Notes: generated from the sequence alone by a model not told the origin. Shown: positions 16,357 to 25,764, counted from the stretch's first letter. The stretch: 64,000 nt of DNA from Acidobacteria bacterium Ga0077534 (GCA_001464455.1 LNEI01000027.1:1-64000), one strand, 5' to 3'. Made by a program: numbers and translations.

Positions 16357-16781
16357 TTTTTGATCAAATATCGAACGGATTTCTTAGTCTAACACATGCG
16401 AATTTCGGCCCGAATTGTTGCGATAAAAGGAAGTTAAATTCGTGTTAAAACTTTCAGAAAAAAGCTGTGGATATCGGTTTGCGCCGCTGTGCCTTTCGTG
16501 TTAGTCTGTTACCCGTTTCCAATTAAAAGAAACGCCGTAAGTTGTTGATAATAAAAGAGTTAATGCATTGAATTAAAGTTTATGCGCTTAGCGGTTTTAG
16601 CTGTGGATAAACTGTCAATAACTACGTCGGCTTTTCGTAACAACGGGGACGGAAACCACCAGAACAAAACGACTTTTAGTCATTCGGCGAATGAGGAAAT
16701 TTTATCGCCGGGGTCGCATTTGCGACATTGAAAATAATAACTTGGAAGGGCCATTGCTTTAAGCGCCTTCACACCATTAAA
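16357..16781. promoter_or_regulatory. dnaA upstream region with DnaA boxes
   Basis: A 425-base gap between the divergent NuiA-like gene and dnaA. It holds a perfect DnaA box TGTGGATAA at 16602-16610 and a one-mismatch box TGTGGATAT at 16466-16474, which fits autoregulation of dnaA. The stretch 16545-16600 is AT-rich. Promoter elements are not clear enough to place. Confidence 0.6.
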
Positions 16782-18185
16782 TTGAAAGATATTTCTACAA
16801 ATGTAGCTGTTTGGAATGACGTTTTGGGCATCATCGGGCCACGCCTCAGCTCCGATGTGTTTAATACCTGGTTTAAGCCGGTCGAGTGCGAACGGTTCGA
16901 CGAAGCATCCAGAAAGATAACGCTCCGGGCCGGGCAGGTGATAAAAGATTGGGTGTATATGTATTACACCGATCTGCTTATTCAGACCCTCGCTGAGCTT
17001 GGCCATGAAGGCTTTTCCATAGAGTGGACTATCGACCCCGACCAACCGGTTCCCGATTCCATGGAAGAAGAAGCTGACTTCTTCTTCTCGCCGAAACGCT
17101 CCGTGACGCCTATCGCGGCCGGCTCGTACTCACCCGCACGCATTATCGAAATAGACCCCGTCGACGACGGGTTAAATTCAAAATACACGTTTGAAAAGTT
17201 CGTCGTCGGCTCCTGCAACCAGTTCGCCCACGCCGCGGCCAAGGCAACGGCTGAGATGCCCGGCTCGACGTACAATCCTCTTTTCCTTTACGGCGGGGTA
17301 GGTTTGGGTAAAACACACCTGATGCACGCCATCGGTAACACGATTAAAACGCGAAGCCCACACATGCGTGTCGCATACGTCACGTCAGAGCGTTTTATGA
17401 ACGAACTTATCAACGCGATCAGATTTAACAAAACATCCTCGTTCCGCGACAAGTATCGGTCGATCGACGTTCTGCTTATGGACGACGTTCAGTTCATGGC
17501 AGGTAAAGAAAGGACCCAGGAAGAGTTTTTTCATACTTTCAATACGCTGCATAACGGCCAGAAGCAGATAGTCGTATCGTCCGACTGTCCGCCGCGTGAG
17601 ATACCGACGGTCGAGGAACGCCTGCACTCACGTTTCGAGTGGGGACTTATCGCCGATCTTGAACCACCCGATCTCGAAACAAAAGTTGCCATCCTTCAGA
17701 GAAAGGCCGACATGGACGGAATACAACTGGATGACGACATTGCCGTATACATTGCAAGCAAGGTCAAAAGCAATGTCCGTGAGTTAGAAGGGTCCCTGGT
17801 ACGTCTGGTCGCGATCTCGTCTATGAAGGGCGTGCCGATCTCAAAAATGCTCGCACAGGAGTCGATGAAGAGCATCCTTGCAGCTGAGCGGCCGGCAGGC
17901 TTGACGATGGACCATATCACGCGAACAGTTGCCGAGCATTTCAAGATGACGGCTGATGAGATCAAGGCCAAGAGCAATTCGCGTAGTATCGCCATGCCGC
18001 GGCAGGTCGCTATGTATCTGTGTAAAAGGCTGACGCGGCACAGCTTCCCCGAGATCGGACGAGAGTTCGGCGGGAAGCATCATACGACCGTGATGCACTC
18101 GGTCGAGAAGATCGAAAAACTGCAGAAGGAAGACCGGATTTTCCACAAGCAGATAAATGAGCTAATTGATAATCTTTGCAGCTAG
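16782..18185 (+). CDS. dnaA: chromosomal replication initiator protein DnaA
   Basis: 467 residues from a TTG at 16782 (reading MKDISTNVAVWNDVL); an in-frame TTG at 16728 would add 18 residues, and no ATG or ribosome-binding site decides between them. Domain I (VWNDVLGIIGPRLSSDVF, FNTWFKPVEC) is followed by a linker. The AAA+ domain has Walker A GGVGLGKTH and Walker B LLMDDVQFMAGKERTQEEFF with sensor and arginine-finger regions. Domain IV ends with RSIAMPRQVAMYLCKRLT and the DNA-binding signature EIGREFGGKHHTTVMHSVEK. It opens the origin, which lies in the 390 bases between this gene and dnaN. DnaA boxes upstream suggest self-control. Confidence 0.95.
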   Translation: MKDISTNVAVWNDVLGIIGPRLSSDVFNTWFKPVECERFDEASRKITLRAGQVIKDWVYMYYTDLLIQTLAELGHEGFSIEWTIDPDQPVPDSMEEEADFFFSPKRSVTPIAAGSYSPARIIEIDPVDDGLNSKYTFEKFVVGSCNQFAHAAAKATAEMPGSTYNPLFLYGGVGLGKTHLMHAIGNTIKTRSPHMRVAYVTSERFMNELINAIRFNKTSSFRDKYRSIDVLLMDDVQFMAGKERTQEEFFHTFNTLHNGQKQIVVSSDCPPREIPTVEERLHSRFEWGLIADLEPPDLETKVAILQRKADMDGIQLDDDIAVYIASKVKSNVRELEGSLVRLVAISSMKGVPISKMLAQESMKSILAAERPAGLTMDHITRTVAEHFKMTADEIKAKSNSRSIAMPRQVAMYLCKRLTRHSFPEIGREFGGKHHTTVMHSVEKIEKLQKEDRIFHKQINELIDNLCS

Positions 18186-18575
18186 TTAATGTTTTTTTAA
18201 CACGGATAAGAAAATTTTATTTCCACATCCGTTCGCGACTAATAAGTAACGTTAAACTCAATTGCTGCAATACTTTAGAATAGTGATTTCCACTTTTCCT
18301 CGGAATGTCGGAGAACCAGGTTGTGGACACTAGTGGAAAATCGATGTTAACAAGACGGTTCCACAGGCGGGTTAAGTTATCCACAGATTTTCCACAGGCG
18401 ATTGTGGATAGAAAAGTGATTGTTTTATAAGGGCTTAGGCGACTTTTTCACATATTCACAGGGGCCTAATTCTTACTACTAAGATCTATCTTAAATATTG
18501 TTTCTTATTAGTTTTAGAAAATGGCGCATAGAATCACAGATGAAATATAATTAGGCAGGAGAGTTTGAGTAAAAA
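18186..18575. other. origin of replication (oriC), DnaA-box cluster between dnaA and dnaN
   Basis: The perfect box TTATCCACA is at 18377-18385. Near-consensus boxes are TTTTCCACA (18388-18396), TGTGGATAG (18404-18412, opposite strand), TTGTGGACA (18321-18329) and GGTTCCACA (about 18358-18366). They form a cluster of about 90 bp with boxes in both orientations. AT-rich segments lie on both sides (18186-18300 and 18470-18550), either of which could be the unwinding element. Position between dnaA and dnaN supports the call; replication activity is inferred. Confidence 0.82.
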
Positions 18576-19772
18576 ATGGAATTCAAAATTAAGCAAAGCG
18601 TACTGAAGGAAGAATTGGGTTATATCCAGGGTGTCGTTGAACGAAAGACGACGATCCCGGTCCTGTCGAACATTTTGATCGAATCGCTCGGCGAGGGCGA
18701 GATACGCATCGTCGGTACGGACCTTGACTGCACGATCCGCTGCGATGCCGAGGCTGAGATCATCCAGTCGGGTGCGATCTGCATCCAGGCCCGCAAGCTG
18801 TTTGACATCGTACGGGCTCTCGAGCATGGCGATGTGCATTTCAAAAAAGAGGACAACGAGTGGGTCACAATGAAAGCCGGACGTGCCAGCTATCGCCTCG
18901 CCGGTGTGAGCCGTGACCAGTTCCCTGAGATACCGCAGTTCAAATCGACGCCGCTTCGTTTGCCGGCCGAGACGTTTGCGTACTTTATCCGCAACACGGC
19001 GTTTGCGATCACGAACGAACAGTCCCGCTTTACGCTCTCGGGTGCCAAATTCATCATCGGTGATGGCTCGGCCAAGATGGTCACGACCGATGGTCACCGT
19101 CTCGCCTATGTCGAACGTGCGATCGACGACAAAGAAGCCGTTATGGACACGCTCATCCCTAAAAAAGCCCTGCTCGAGCTCATCAAGCTTTCCCGCGGCG
19201 TAGGCGAGGTCTCGTTTGGCGAGGACCCGAACCACATCTACTTCGAAACCGAGGGTAGATTGCTGATCACGAGAAAACTGAGCGGCCAGTTCCCCAATTA
19301 CGAAATGGTCATGCCCAAGGACAATGACAAATCCGTTGTCTTCGACCTCGAAGAGATGCGAAACGCCGTCCGCCGCATGTCGCTGATCGCCGACGACCGC
19401 AACCGCTCGATCCGCCTCAACGTCCGCGAAGGCGAGATCGAAGTAACAGCTCAATCCGCCGAGGAAGGCGAAGGAACCGAGGTCGTCCAGGCCGACTACA
19501 GCGGCGAAGCCGTCCAGCTAGGCTTCAACTGGCAGTATCTGCTCGAATTCTTAACCAACGCCGCGACAGGCGATGTGTTCATGGCTGCGTCAGAAAGCGA
19601 GTCAGCCCCAGCCGGAGGAGATTCAGCCGCAGCAACCGCCCCGGCCCGCGAAGGCAAAGCTCCGCTTAGGATCACCTTTGACTTCAAAGATTCGAACGCT
19701 CAAACGCAAATGTCCATCGCCGGCGAAACGACGTATGACTATAAGTACATCGTTATGCCGTTGAGGATATGA
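18576..19772 (+). CDS. dnaN: DNA polymerase III beta subunit (sliding clamp)
   Basis: 398 residues; an AGGAGAG lies about 12 bases before the ATG. Three clamp domains of ~120-130 residues each: MEFKIKQSVLKEELGYIQGV at the start, RKTTIPVLSNILIES, the middle domain with FAITNEQSRFTLSGAKF and MVTTDGHRLAYVER, and the C-terminal YKYIVMPLRI, which ends in the usual VMP-x-R-x motif. It forms a ring dimer on DNA and tethers polymerase. A ~25-residue Ala/Glu/Ser insertion (ESESAPAGGDSAAATAPARE) sits in domain III and lengthens the protein to 398 residues from the typical ~370. It probably lies on an exposed loop. Confidence 0.96.
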   Translation: MEFKIKQSVLKEELGYIQGVVERKTTIPVLSNILIESLGEGEIRIVGTDLDCTIRCDAEAEIIQSGAICIQARKLFDIVRALEHGDVHFKKEDNEWVTMKAGRASYRLAGVSRDQFPEIPQFKSTPLRLPAETFAYFIRNTAFAITNEQSRFTLSGAKFIIGDGSAKMVTTDGHRLAYVERAIDDKEAVMDTLIPKKALLELIKLSRGVGEVSFGEDPNHIYFETEGRLLITRKLSGQFPNYEMVMPKDNDKSVVFDLEEMRNAVRRMSLIADDRNRSIRLNVREGEIEVTAQSAEEGEGTEVVQADYSGEAVQLGFNWQYLLEFLTNAATGDVFMAASESESAPAGGDSAAATAPAREGKAPLRITFDFKDSNAQTQMSIAGETTYDYKYIVMPLRI

Positions 19773-19800
19773 CGGATCGTAGGTTCAATTAGATCAAATA

Positions 19801-19832
19801 AAAAAGCCTCACTGATTGCAGCGAGGCTTTTT
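19801..19832. terminator. bidirectional rho-independent terminator
   Basis: AAAAAGCCTC (19801-19810) pairs with GAGGCTTTTT (19823-19832); loop of 12. The A-run and T-run on either side let it end both dnaN (plus) and the DUF3667 gene (minus). Confidence 0.88.
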
Positions 19833-19870
19833 GTACGACCTCAAGGCTGAGTGGCTGCAATTTCTTGCTA

Positions 19871-20692
19871 TCAAACAAGCAATGCCGCCAGCATAAATCC
19901 GCCAGCATTGATCAATATGAATAAAATAACCTCGAAAACAAACTGAGCCAGGCCTTTCAACATCGTCTTTGACCAAGCCTGTGAGTAGACGCGCCGGAGG
20001 GCAAAGATGAGGTATACAAGGGCCGCGACATAATAGAAGACGCGTGCAACTAGAAAAGTCGTGTGGCCGGTATAAGCTTCAGTAAGATAGAAAACGGCGA
20101 CCACGGATTTCGCAAGAAAATCGAAGGCGTAAAAATGAAGTGAAAATATCAGATATTCGACATAATACTTACCACTATCGCGATAGAGTAGCATCAGAAA
20201 AAGGCCTGATAGCAGCACGCTGGCGAAGCGAAAAACGGCTGAGTATTTGCCAGCTTTATCTTGTATTTTAGTGGCAAGGACTGAAGGCTCTGCTCCCTTT
20301 CGTTTCGCCAGTTCGATCATAAAGGGGCGGTTTTGATTTTCCTCGATACTGCCGCCGCCCGCCGTTGCTAGAGCCCCCCAGGCGAAAAAGAAGTAGATCG
20401 CACTTACCGTAAGATAGACCCGGATCGGGTTAATATATTGGCCCTTCTTTCCGCCCAGATAGGCCTTCGTCAAAGCACCAGGCTTGGATATTAGGTCGGC
20501 AAACGTGCGAAGGATCTTGTTCGAGTCAAGATGCGTAAATTCGTGCGCCAAATGGCCGAAGAAGTGACTCACCGCAAACTCGTGCTTGTCGATTCGCTTC
20601 TGGCCGCAATCGGGGCAGTACGGCGAATCGAAATTCGAGCCGCAATTAGGACACGACCCAGAGTCGTTAATGTTTTGAGAAGAAGAAGTCAC
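19871..20692 (-). CDS. DUF3667 zinc-ribbon membrane protein
   Basis: 273 residues. An N-terminal zinc ribbon has C14/C17 (CPNC) and C26/C29 (CPDC). It is followed by the DUF3667 signature around residues 40-100: HLDSNKILRTFADLISKPG and GKKGQYINPIRVYLTVSAIY. Four or five membrane segments follow (FFFAWGALATA, FRFASVLLSGLFLMLLY, AFDFLAKSVVAVFYL, VFYYVAALVYLIFAL, VFEVILFILINAGGFMLAAL). The function of the family is unknown. It shares the terminator with dnaN. The SnoaL-like gene lies 21 bases upstream on the same strand, so both may be transcribed together. Confidence 0.82.
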   Translation of the reverse strand: MTSSSQNINDSGSCPNCGSNFDSPYCPDCGQKRIDKHEFAVSHFFGHLAHEFTHLDSNKILRTFADLISKPGALTKAYLGGKKGQYINPIRVYLTVSAIYFFFAWGALATAGGGSIEENQNRPFMIELAKRKGAEPSVLATKIQDKAGKYSAVFRFASVLLSGLFLMLLYRDSGKYYVEYLIFSLHFYAFDFLAKSVVAVFYLTEAYTGHTTFLVARVFYYVAALVYLIFALRRVYSQAWSKTMLKGLAQFVFEVILFILINAGGFMLAALLV

Positions 20693-20713
20693 GATAGCCT
20701 CCGACGAGGTAAC

Positions 20714-21103
20714 CTATTTTATAGACGCAAGCAGCTCTGCCATTTTATTGTGGATCAAATTTATCCCTTTGAGCGGGCGGACCATTACTTTGAAATCGGT
20801 GATCTCGCCGGCGTCGTTCCAGCGGATCATATCGACGCCGTTCACTAGGATGGCGTCGATCTCGGTCTCAAACTCCAACACAGCATCGTTCTTACCGATG
20901 ACTTCGCGAACGTAGCGAAAACTCTCGTTCCCGAAAACATGCAACGCCGCCGTCAAATACATCCTCGTGATCGCCTTACCGATCTGCGGTGTGTGAACGA
21001 CTGGCGAGTGGAAAACGACATCGTCGGCAAGCAGATCCAAGAGTCCGTTCGGATCGCGAGTCCGGACGATATGATGCCAAGATTGTAGAGGGACAAAACC
21101 CAT
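20714..21103 (-). CDS. SnoaL-like (NTF2 fold) protein
   Basis: 129 residues. The sequence starts LQSWHHIVRTRDPNGLLDLL and continues DDVVFHSPVVHTPQIGKAI, LEFETEIDAILVNGVDMIRW and ITDFKVMVRPLKGIN, all typical of the SnoaL-like domain (a cone-shaped alpha+beta barrel). Related proteins are cyclases, isomerases or ligand-binding proteins; the substrate here is unknown. Eleven bases separate it from the DUF1877 gene upstream on the same strand, and the DUF3667 gene follows, suggesting one transcript. Confidence 0.75.
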   Translation of the reverse strand: MGFVPLQSWHHIVRTRDPNGLLDLLADDVVFHSPVVHTPQIGKAITRMYLTAALHVFGNESFRYVREVIGKNDAVLEFETEIDAILVNGVDMIRWNDAGEITDFKVMVRPLKGINLIHNKMAELLASIK

Positions 21104-21114
21104 CGCTTCACGTT

Positions 21115-21624
21115 CTACTGATCTGCGGAAAAAAGTATGCAGCGATCCATTAATGCGGCAGTTATATAAAGTTGCCTAACGCCCTCAAACCACTCCCAAG
21201 TGTATTCCAGATCCGCCGCCTCTAATGGAAATCCATAATCCTCGGGGTCGATCAATCTATATTTTGCGGCAAACCAGTCCAGATCAATATTGATTAATGC
21301 CTTTGAAATATCTTTCACCTGTTCGGGATTCTTAGCACTGATAATGTAATCTTGTCCGGAATAAAGTGGCTCACCACCAAGCACAGTGTGGTTTAGGGGA
21401 TATTCCCCTCCGTCCCACGTCAGTTCACCATCTGTAAGAATTCGATGCATCGCATCCCAGGCCTTGTCACTTTCGGCAAAGAGCGGGGGCGAATCTTCTC
21501 GAGCCATATATTGTTCTTCTATCACTTCTTGCAAATGCTCCAGCCTCTTCTCATCAGTGTCGAACTGGCGGAGAACCTCTATTTCTTCGTTGGACAATGC
21601 AAAATGGACTCCCAAACAACTCAT
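21115..21624 (-). CDS. DUF1877 family protein
   Basis: 169 residues, soluble, acidic. Family-like phrases: MSCLGVHFALSNEEIEVLRQ, WDAMHRILTDGEL, LNHTVLGGEPLYSGQDYIIS and TWEWFEGVRQLYITAA. DUF1877 has no established function; members are often near stress or toxin-immunity genes. RBS: AGGAGG a few bases upstream of the ATG (as tcctcctt on the plus strand near 21633). Confidence 0.8.
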   Translation of the reverse strand: MSCLGVHFALSNEEIEVLRQFDTDEKRLEHLQEVIEEQYMAREDSPPLFAESDKAWDAMHRILTDGELTWDGGEYPLNHTVLGGEPLYSGQDYIISAKNPEQVKDISKALINIDLDWFAAKYRLIDPEDYGFPLEAADLEYTWEWFEGVRQLYITAALMDRCILFSADQ

Positions 21625-21661
21625 AGTTTACCTCCTTCTTTTTACCCGGAAGACATATCCT

Positions 21662-22861
21662 CTATTCCATATTCCTCAGCCTCAATCTCAACGCCTGAAG
21701 CTTTATAAACCCTTCCGCATCGATCTGGTCGTAAGCTCCGGCGTCGTCTTCGAAGGTTACAACTCGTTCTCGATACAAAGAATTTGGCGATTTGCGCCCG
21801 AGGATGGTTACGTTGCCTTTGTAGAGTTTGACGCGGACGTCGCCGTTGACGGTTTCCTGGGTTTGGTTGACCATCGATTTTAGGATCTCGAATTCGGGAG
21901 CGAACCAGAAACCGTAGTAGATGGACTCGGCGAACTTGGTCCCGAAGGAATCTCGCAGGCGGCCGACCTCGCGGTCCATGGTGATGGATTCGAGGGCACG
22001 GTGAGCGGCTTGCAGTATCGTGACGCCGGGCGTCTCGTAAACGCCGCGTGATTTCATTCCGACGAAGCGGTTCTCGACCAGATCGACGCGGCCTATGCCG
22101 TGCTCGCCGCCGAGGTAGTTGAGCTTGGTGAGCATGTCGACCGCTCCGTATTTTTCGCCGTCGATCGCAACCGGTTCGCCTTTTTCGAACGAGATCGTTA
22201 GTTCCTGTGCTGTGTTCGATGCGTTTTCGGGCGATTTGGTCAGAAGAAAGATATTCTCCGGCGGAGCTGCCCACGGGTCTTCGAGAATGCCGCCCTCGTA
22301 GCTGATGTGCATCAGGTTGCGATCCATCGAATATGGTTTATCGGCGGTCGCGGTGACGGGGATGCCGTGTTTTGCACAATATGCGATCAGATCGGCACGG
22401 CCCTTGAATTCCCAATGTCGCCACGGAGCCACGACCTTTATGTCCGGCTGCAGCGAGTAGTATGTCAACTCAAACCGCACCTGATCGTTGCCCTTGCCGG
22501 TAGCACCGTGAGCGACGGCGTCGGCACCTTCCATCTGGGCGATCTCGATCTGGCGTTTGGCGATGACGGGACGAGCGAGCGATGTGCCGAGCAGGTAAAC
22601 GCCTTCATACAAAGCATTTGCCTTGACGGCCATCCAGACGAAATCTTTGACAAACTCTTCGCGGAGGTCCTCGACATAGAGTTTTGAGGCACCTGTTGCG
22701 AGCGCCTTTTCTTCGAGGCCTGTCATTTCCTCGCCCTGGCCGACATCGGCGCAGTAGCAGACGACTTCGCAGCCGTAGGTTTCCTTCAGCCACAAAAGCA
22801 TTGCCGACGTATCAAGCCCGCCTGAATAAGCGAGCACCACTTTGTTGATTCTTTTCTCCAT
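21662..22861 (-). CDS. argG: argininosuccinate synthase
   Basis: 399 residues, the normal length. It condenses citrulline and aspartate with ATP to argininosuccinate, in the cytosol as a tetramer. The N-type PP-loop is [20 protein letters not shown] (residues ~7-26). Other family signatures are [60 protein letters not shown] and SRGVYETPG. It is divergent from argH across only ~95 bases, so the two are likely controlled together from that gap. Confidence 0.97.
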   Translation of the reverse strand: MEKRINKVVLAYSGGLDTSAMLLWLKETYGCEVVCYCADVGQGEEMTGLEEKALATGASKLYVEDLREEFVKDFVWMAVKANALYEGVYLLGTSLARPVIAKRQIEIAQMEGADAVAHGATGKGNDQVRFELTYYSLQPDIKVVAPWRHWEFKGRADLIAYCAKHGIPVTATADKPYSMDRNLMHISYEGGILEDPWAAPPENIFLLTKSPENASNTAQELTISFEKGEPVAIDGEKYGAVDMLTKLNYLGGEHGIGRVDLVENRFVGMKSRGVYETPGVTILQAAHRALESITMDREVGRLRDSFGTKFAESIYYGFWFAPEFEILKSMVNQTQETVNGDVRVKLYKGNVTILGRKSPNSLYRERVVTFEDDAGAYDQIDAEGFIKLQALRLRLRNME

Positions 22862-22956
22862 AACTAATAACTTGTAACTATAAACTAACTACTGATTTGT
22901 AAAGAAATGCCTGTCTGTTCAGTTAGTAGTGGGATAGTTTTTAGTTACTAATTACG
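22862..22956. promoter_or_regulatory. shared argG/argH divergent promoter region
   Basis: A 95-base AT-rich gap with an imperfect inverted symmetry: aactaataac...aactaactactga on the left and cagttagtagt...agttactaatta on the right. It probably holds both promoters and possibly an arginine-regulator site. I could not match a known ARG box with confidence, and neither gene has a clear Shine-Dalgarno sequence. Confidence 0.4.
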
Positions 22957-24348
22957 ATGATGAAAAAAGATGGCCAGCTTTGGGGCGGGCGGTTTACCGA
23001 AAAGCCGGACGCGACGTTTGCCGAGTTTAATGACTCGTTCAGGTTTGATAAACGCCTGTTTTTTGCGGATGTTCGCGGCTGCATCGCACATGCGAACGGC
23101 TTGAGGCGAGCCGCAGTGATCAGCGAAGCGGAGGGTTCGTCAATAGTCGAAGGATTAACGCGACTAAGAGATACCGCTGTTTCGAACTCGGCTTATTTTG
23201 ATAACAGCGGTTCCGAGGATGTCCACTCGTTTATTGAAGGCAAACTGATCGACCTTATCGGCGATACCGGACGGAAGCTGCACACGGGCCGCAGCCGGAA
23301 TGATCAGGTGGCGACGGCTTTCAGGTTGTGGCTGAGGGATGAGATCGATGGTATTTCTGATCGGCTGTTGGAGGCCCAGAAGTCGTTGATCGTGCTTGCT
23401 GAGCGGCATCGCGATGGCGTTCTGCCTGGATATACACATCTACAGCGAGCACAGCCCGTGATGTTCGCACACTGGTGTCTCGCCTATTTTGAAATGCTAA
23501 GGCGCGATCGTGAACGACTAGCCGACGTACGGAAGCGTGTAAACGTTATGCCGCTCGGTTCGGCTGCCCTTGCGGGGACGAGCTATCCGATCGACCGCGA
23601 GGCTGTGGCCGCTGAGCTCGGTTTTGAATCGGTTTCGGCAAATAGCCTCGATGCTGTTTCCGATCGTGATTTTGCGGTCGAGTTCGCAGCGGCGTGCTCA
23701 CTGATCATGGCCCATCTCTCGCGGCTTGCCGAGGATCTGATAATTTACTGCTCGACGGAATTCGGTTTTGTGACCTTGTCGGACACCGTTTCGAGCGGTT
23801 CTAGCCTGATGCCGCAGAAGAAGAACCCAGACGCACTCGAGCTGCTTCGCGGCAAATCAGGCCGCGTCTTCGGGCATACGATCGGGCTCTTGACGATGAT
23901 CAAGGGCCTGCCGCTCGCTTATAACAAAGACATGCAGGAAGACAAAGAAGCTGTCTTCGACTGCGTCGATACGGTTGATATCTCACTGCGAGCAGCGGCG
24001 ATAGTGCTCGACAATACTCGGCTAAACGAAGATAGGACACTGAATGCAGCGACGAAGGGCTATCTAAATGCCACCGAACTTGCTGACTATCTCGTAAAGA
24101 AAGGAGTTCCTTTTCGCACTGGCCATGAAACAGTCGGGAAGGCCGTGTTATATGCGATCGCTCAAGGAAAAGAGCTTCATGAGCTTAGCGTCGAGGAACT
24201 AAAAGAGTTTTCGCTCGAGATCGGCGATGATGTTTCGGATGCGTTGAGCTTGAAAGCCACGCTGGGAGCAAAATCTGCAATCGGAGGCACGTCGCCCGAT
24301 AGGGTCGCAGAGGCACTGGAGCAGGCAAAAAAGTATCTTAATGGATAG
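22957..24348 (+). CDS. argH: argininosuccinate lyase
   Basis: 463 residues (start ATG at 22957, or the next codon ATG at 22960). It releases arginine and fumarate from argininosuccinate. Fumarase/aspartase superfamily signatures are seen: LWGGRFTEKPD at the start, the segment SEDVHSFIEGKLIDLIGDTG, TGRSRNDQVATAFRLWLRDE, the catalytic-loop motif GSSLMPQKKNPDALELLRGK with the catalytic Ser, and YNKDMQEDKEAVFDCVD. A thioesterase gene overlaps its 3' end by eight bases, suggesting a transcript argH-thioesterase-tilS. Confidence 0.97.
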   Translation: MMKKDGQLWGGRFTEKPDATFAEFNDSFRFDKRLFFADVRGCIAHANGLRRAAVISEAEGSSIVEGLTRLRDTAVSNSAYFDNSGSEDVHSFIEGKLIDLIGDTGRKLHTGRSRNDQVATAFRLWLRDEIDGISDRLLEAQKSLIVLAERHRDGVLPGYTHLQRAQPVMFAHWCLAYFEMLRRDRERLADVRKRVNVMPLGSAALAGTSYPIDREAVAAELGFESVSANSLDAVSDRDFAVEFAAACSLIMAHLSRLAEDLIIYCSTEFGFVTLSDTVSSGSSLMPQKKNPDALELLRGKSGRVFGHTIGLLTMIKGLPLAYNKDMQEDKEAVFDCVDTVDISLRAAAIVLDNTRLNEDRTLNAATKGYLNATELADYLVKKGVPFRTGHETVGKAVLYAIAQGKELHELSVEELKEFSLEIGDDVSDALSLKATLGAKSAIGGTSPDRVAEALEQAKKYLNG

Positions 24349-24763
24349 AGAAAAACTGCTAAAGAAGGTCGCTGATAACGAATTGATGCGGTTTCTCGGG
24401 ATCGAGATCGTCGAGGCATCGGGGGAGCGGGTTGTTCTTAAGATGGAAGTAACGCCCAAGGTTCATCAGTACGTCGGGATCATGAACGGCGGTGTTTCGC
24501 TCTACCTGGCTGAAACGGCAGCCTCGATCGGAGTCGTCGCCGGAGCTGATCTGACAAGGGTCACGCCCGTCGGTATAGAGATAAACGCAAATCATATTAG
24601 AGCTGTAAGTAAGGGAACTCTGACCGTCGAAGCCTCGCCGGTACATTCAGGTCGTTCGATGAGCGTTTGGAAAATTGATATTACCAACGAAAAGGGCAAA
24701 CTCGTCTGCACATCACGGCTGACAATGCTCATTCAAAAACACGCCGCGTATCAACCAGATTAA
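24341..24763 (+). CDS. PaaI-type hotdog thioesterase
   Basis: 140 residues. Hotdog-fold signatures: LMRFLGIEIVEASGERVVLK, then HQYVGIMNGGVSLYLAETAA (the HGG-like helix of the PaaI group, with Gly-Gly and Glu) and TPVGIEINANHIRAVSKGTL. Such enzymes hydrolyse acyl-CoA thioesters; the substrate cannot be told from sequence. It overlaps argH by eight bases and precedes tilS by two, which fits one operon. No membrane or targeting signals. Confidence 0.85.
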   Translation: MDREKLLKKVADNELMRFLGIEIVEASGERVVLKMEVTPKVHQYVGIMNGGVSLYLAETAASIGVVAGADLTRVTPVGIEINANHIRAVSKGTLTVEASPVHSGRSMSVWKIDITNEKGKLVCTSRLTMLIQKHAAYQPD

Positions 24764-24765
24764 AA

Positions 24766-25764
24766 GTGCATGATTTCGTCCGAAAACTGATCACTGAATG
24801 GCGGCGTCTCGAAATTCCTACAGAAGACGCAGCGGTCGTTGTCGCAGTTTCGGGCGGAGCGGATTCGCTCAGTCTTTTGTTGGCAATGCATCAGCTTGTT
24901 GAAGCGGGGAAGTTAAAGCTGCGACTTGTTGCGGCTCACTTTAATCACGGGCTTCGTGGTGACGAAAGCGATCGAGATGAGCATTTTGTTCGAAAATTAA
25001 CGAGCGAGCTTAACGTCGAGTTTGCTGCGGGACGCTCTAAGCCTTTTCCCATGGGGAATGTCGAGCAGAACGCTCGTAACGCACGATATGAATTTCTGAC
25101 TAACACCGCAAAGAATTTAGGAGCTTCTGTCGTTGTAACAGGCCACACGATAAACGATCAGGCTGAGACATTTCTGATCAATCTGATCCGCGGCAGCGGG
25201 CCCGACGGTTTGAGCGGTATGCGGCCCGTTAGGCAGTTGGTATCGGATGACTCGACGGTTCTACTGGTTCGTCCGCTAATGACATGGTGCAAACGCATCG
25301 AGACCGAGGGTTTTTGTCGCGACTCGGGCATCGAATATTTGCATGACACGATGAATGACGACACCGCTTACAAGCGTGTGAGGATCAGGAAGATACTGCT
25401 GCCGCTGCTCGAGGACTTTAATCCAAACATTATCGAGGTTCTAGCAAACACTTCATTTTTACTTGCGAAAACTGTATCGGCGGACGAGAAAGGAAACCGT
25501 AATGGCGCAGTAGACGAATTGAATGTTCGAGAGATCAAAGAGCTCGGGGAATCTGAGCTTTACGATGTAATACGGGACTGGCTAACGCATTTGAGAGGAA
25601 ATACGAGGCAATTAGGACTGAAACATATAAGAGGCGTTGCGCGTTTGGTATTAAGTACGAAGAGCGGCCGGACGGTCGAGATTCCGGGCGGACGCGTTTT
25701 GAAAACTGGGGGCCGGCTCCGTTATGACGATAATAAGGTTGAAAAAACGGGGTTCGACAACTAG
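24766..25764 (+). CDS. tilS: tRNA(Ile)-lysidine synthase
   Basis: 332 residues from a GTG start, two bases after the thioesterase stop. TilS makes lysidine at C34 of tRNA-Ile(CAU) so that it reads AUA. The PP-loop is SGGADS (29-34). HFNHGLRGDESDRDEHFVRK, VVTGHTINDQAETFLINLIR and GSGPDGLSGM are the conserved N-terminal-domain motifs. The C-terminal part (~240-332) is short with one TilS-C-like segment (SGRTVEIPGGRVLKTGGRLR), shorter than in E. coli TilS but usual in many phyla. ftsH follows after ~120 bases, as commonly found (tilS-hpt-ftsH, here without hpt). Confidence 0.92.
   Translation: MHDFVRKLITEWRRLEIPTEDAAVVVAVSGGADSLSLLLAMHQLVEAGKLKLRLVAAHFNHGLRGDESDRDEHFVRKLTSELNVEFAAGRSKPFPMGNVEQNARNARYEFLTNTAKNLGASVVVTGHTINDQAETFLINLIRGSGPDGLSGMRPVRQLVSDDSTVLLVRPLMTWCKRIETEGFCRDSGIEYLHDTMNDDTAYKRVRIRKILLPLLEDFNPNIIEVLANTSFLLAKTVSADEKGNRNGAVDELNVREIKELGESELYDVIRDWLTHLRGNTRQLGLKHIRGVARLVLSTKSGRTVEIPGGRVLKTGGRLRYDDNKVEKTGFDN

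Noticed and set aside
18534-19454. 306-codon open frame antisense to dnaN
   Set aside because: It is a shadow of the strong coding frame of dnaN; no domain and no start signal.
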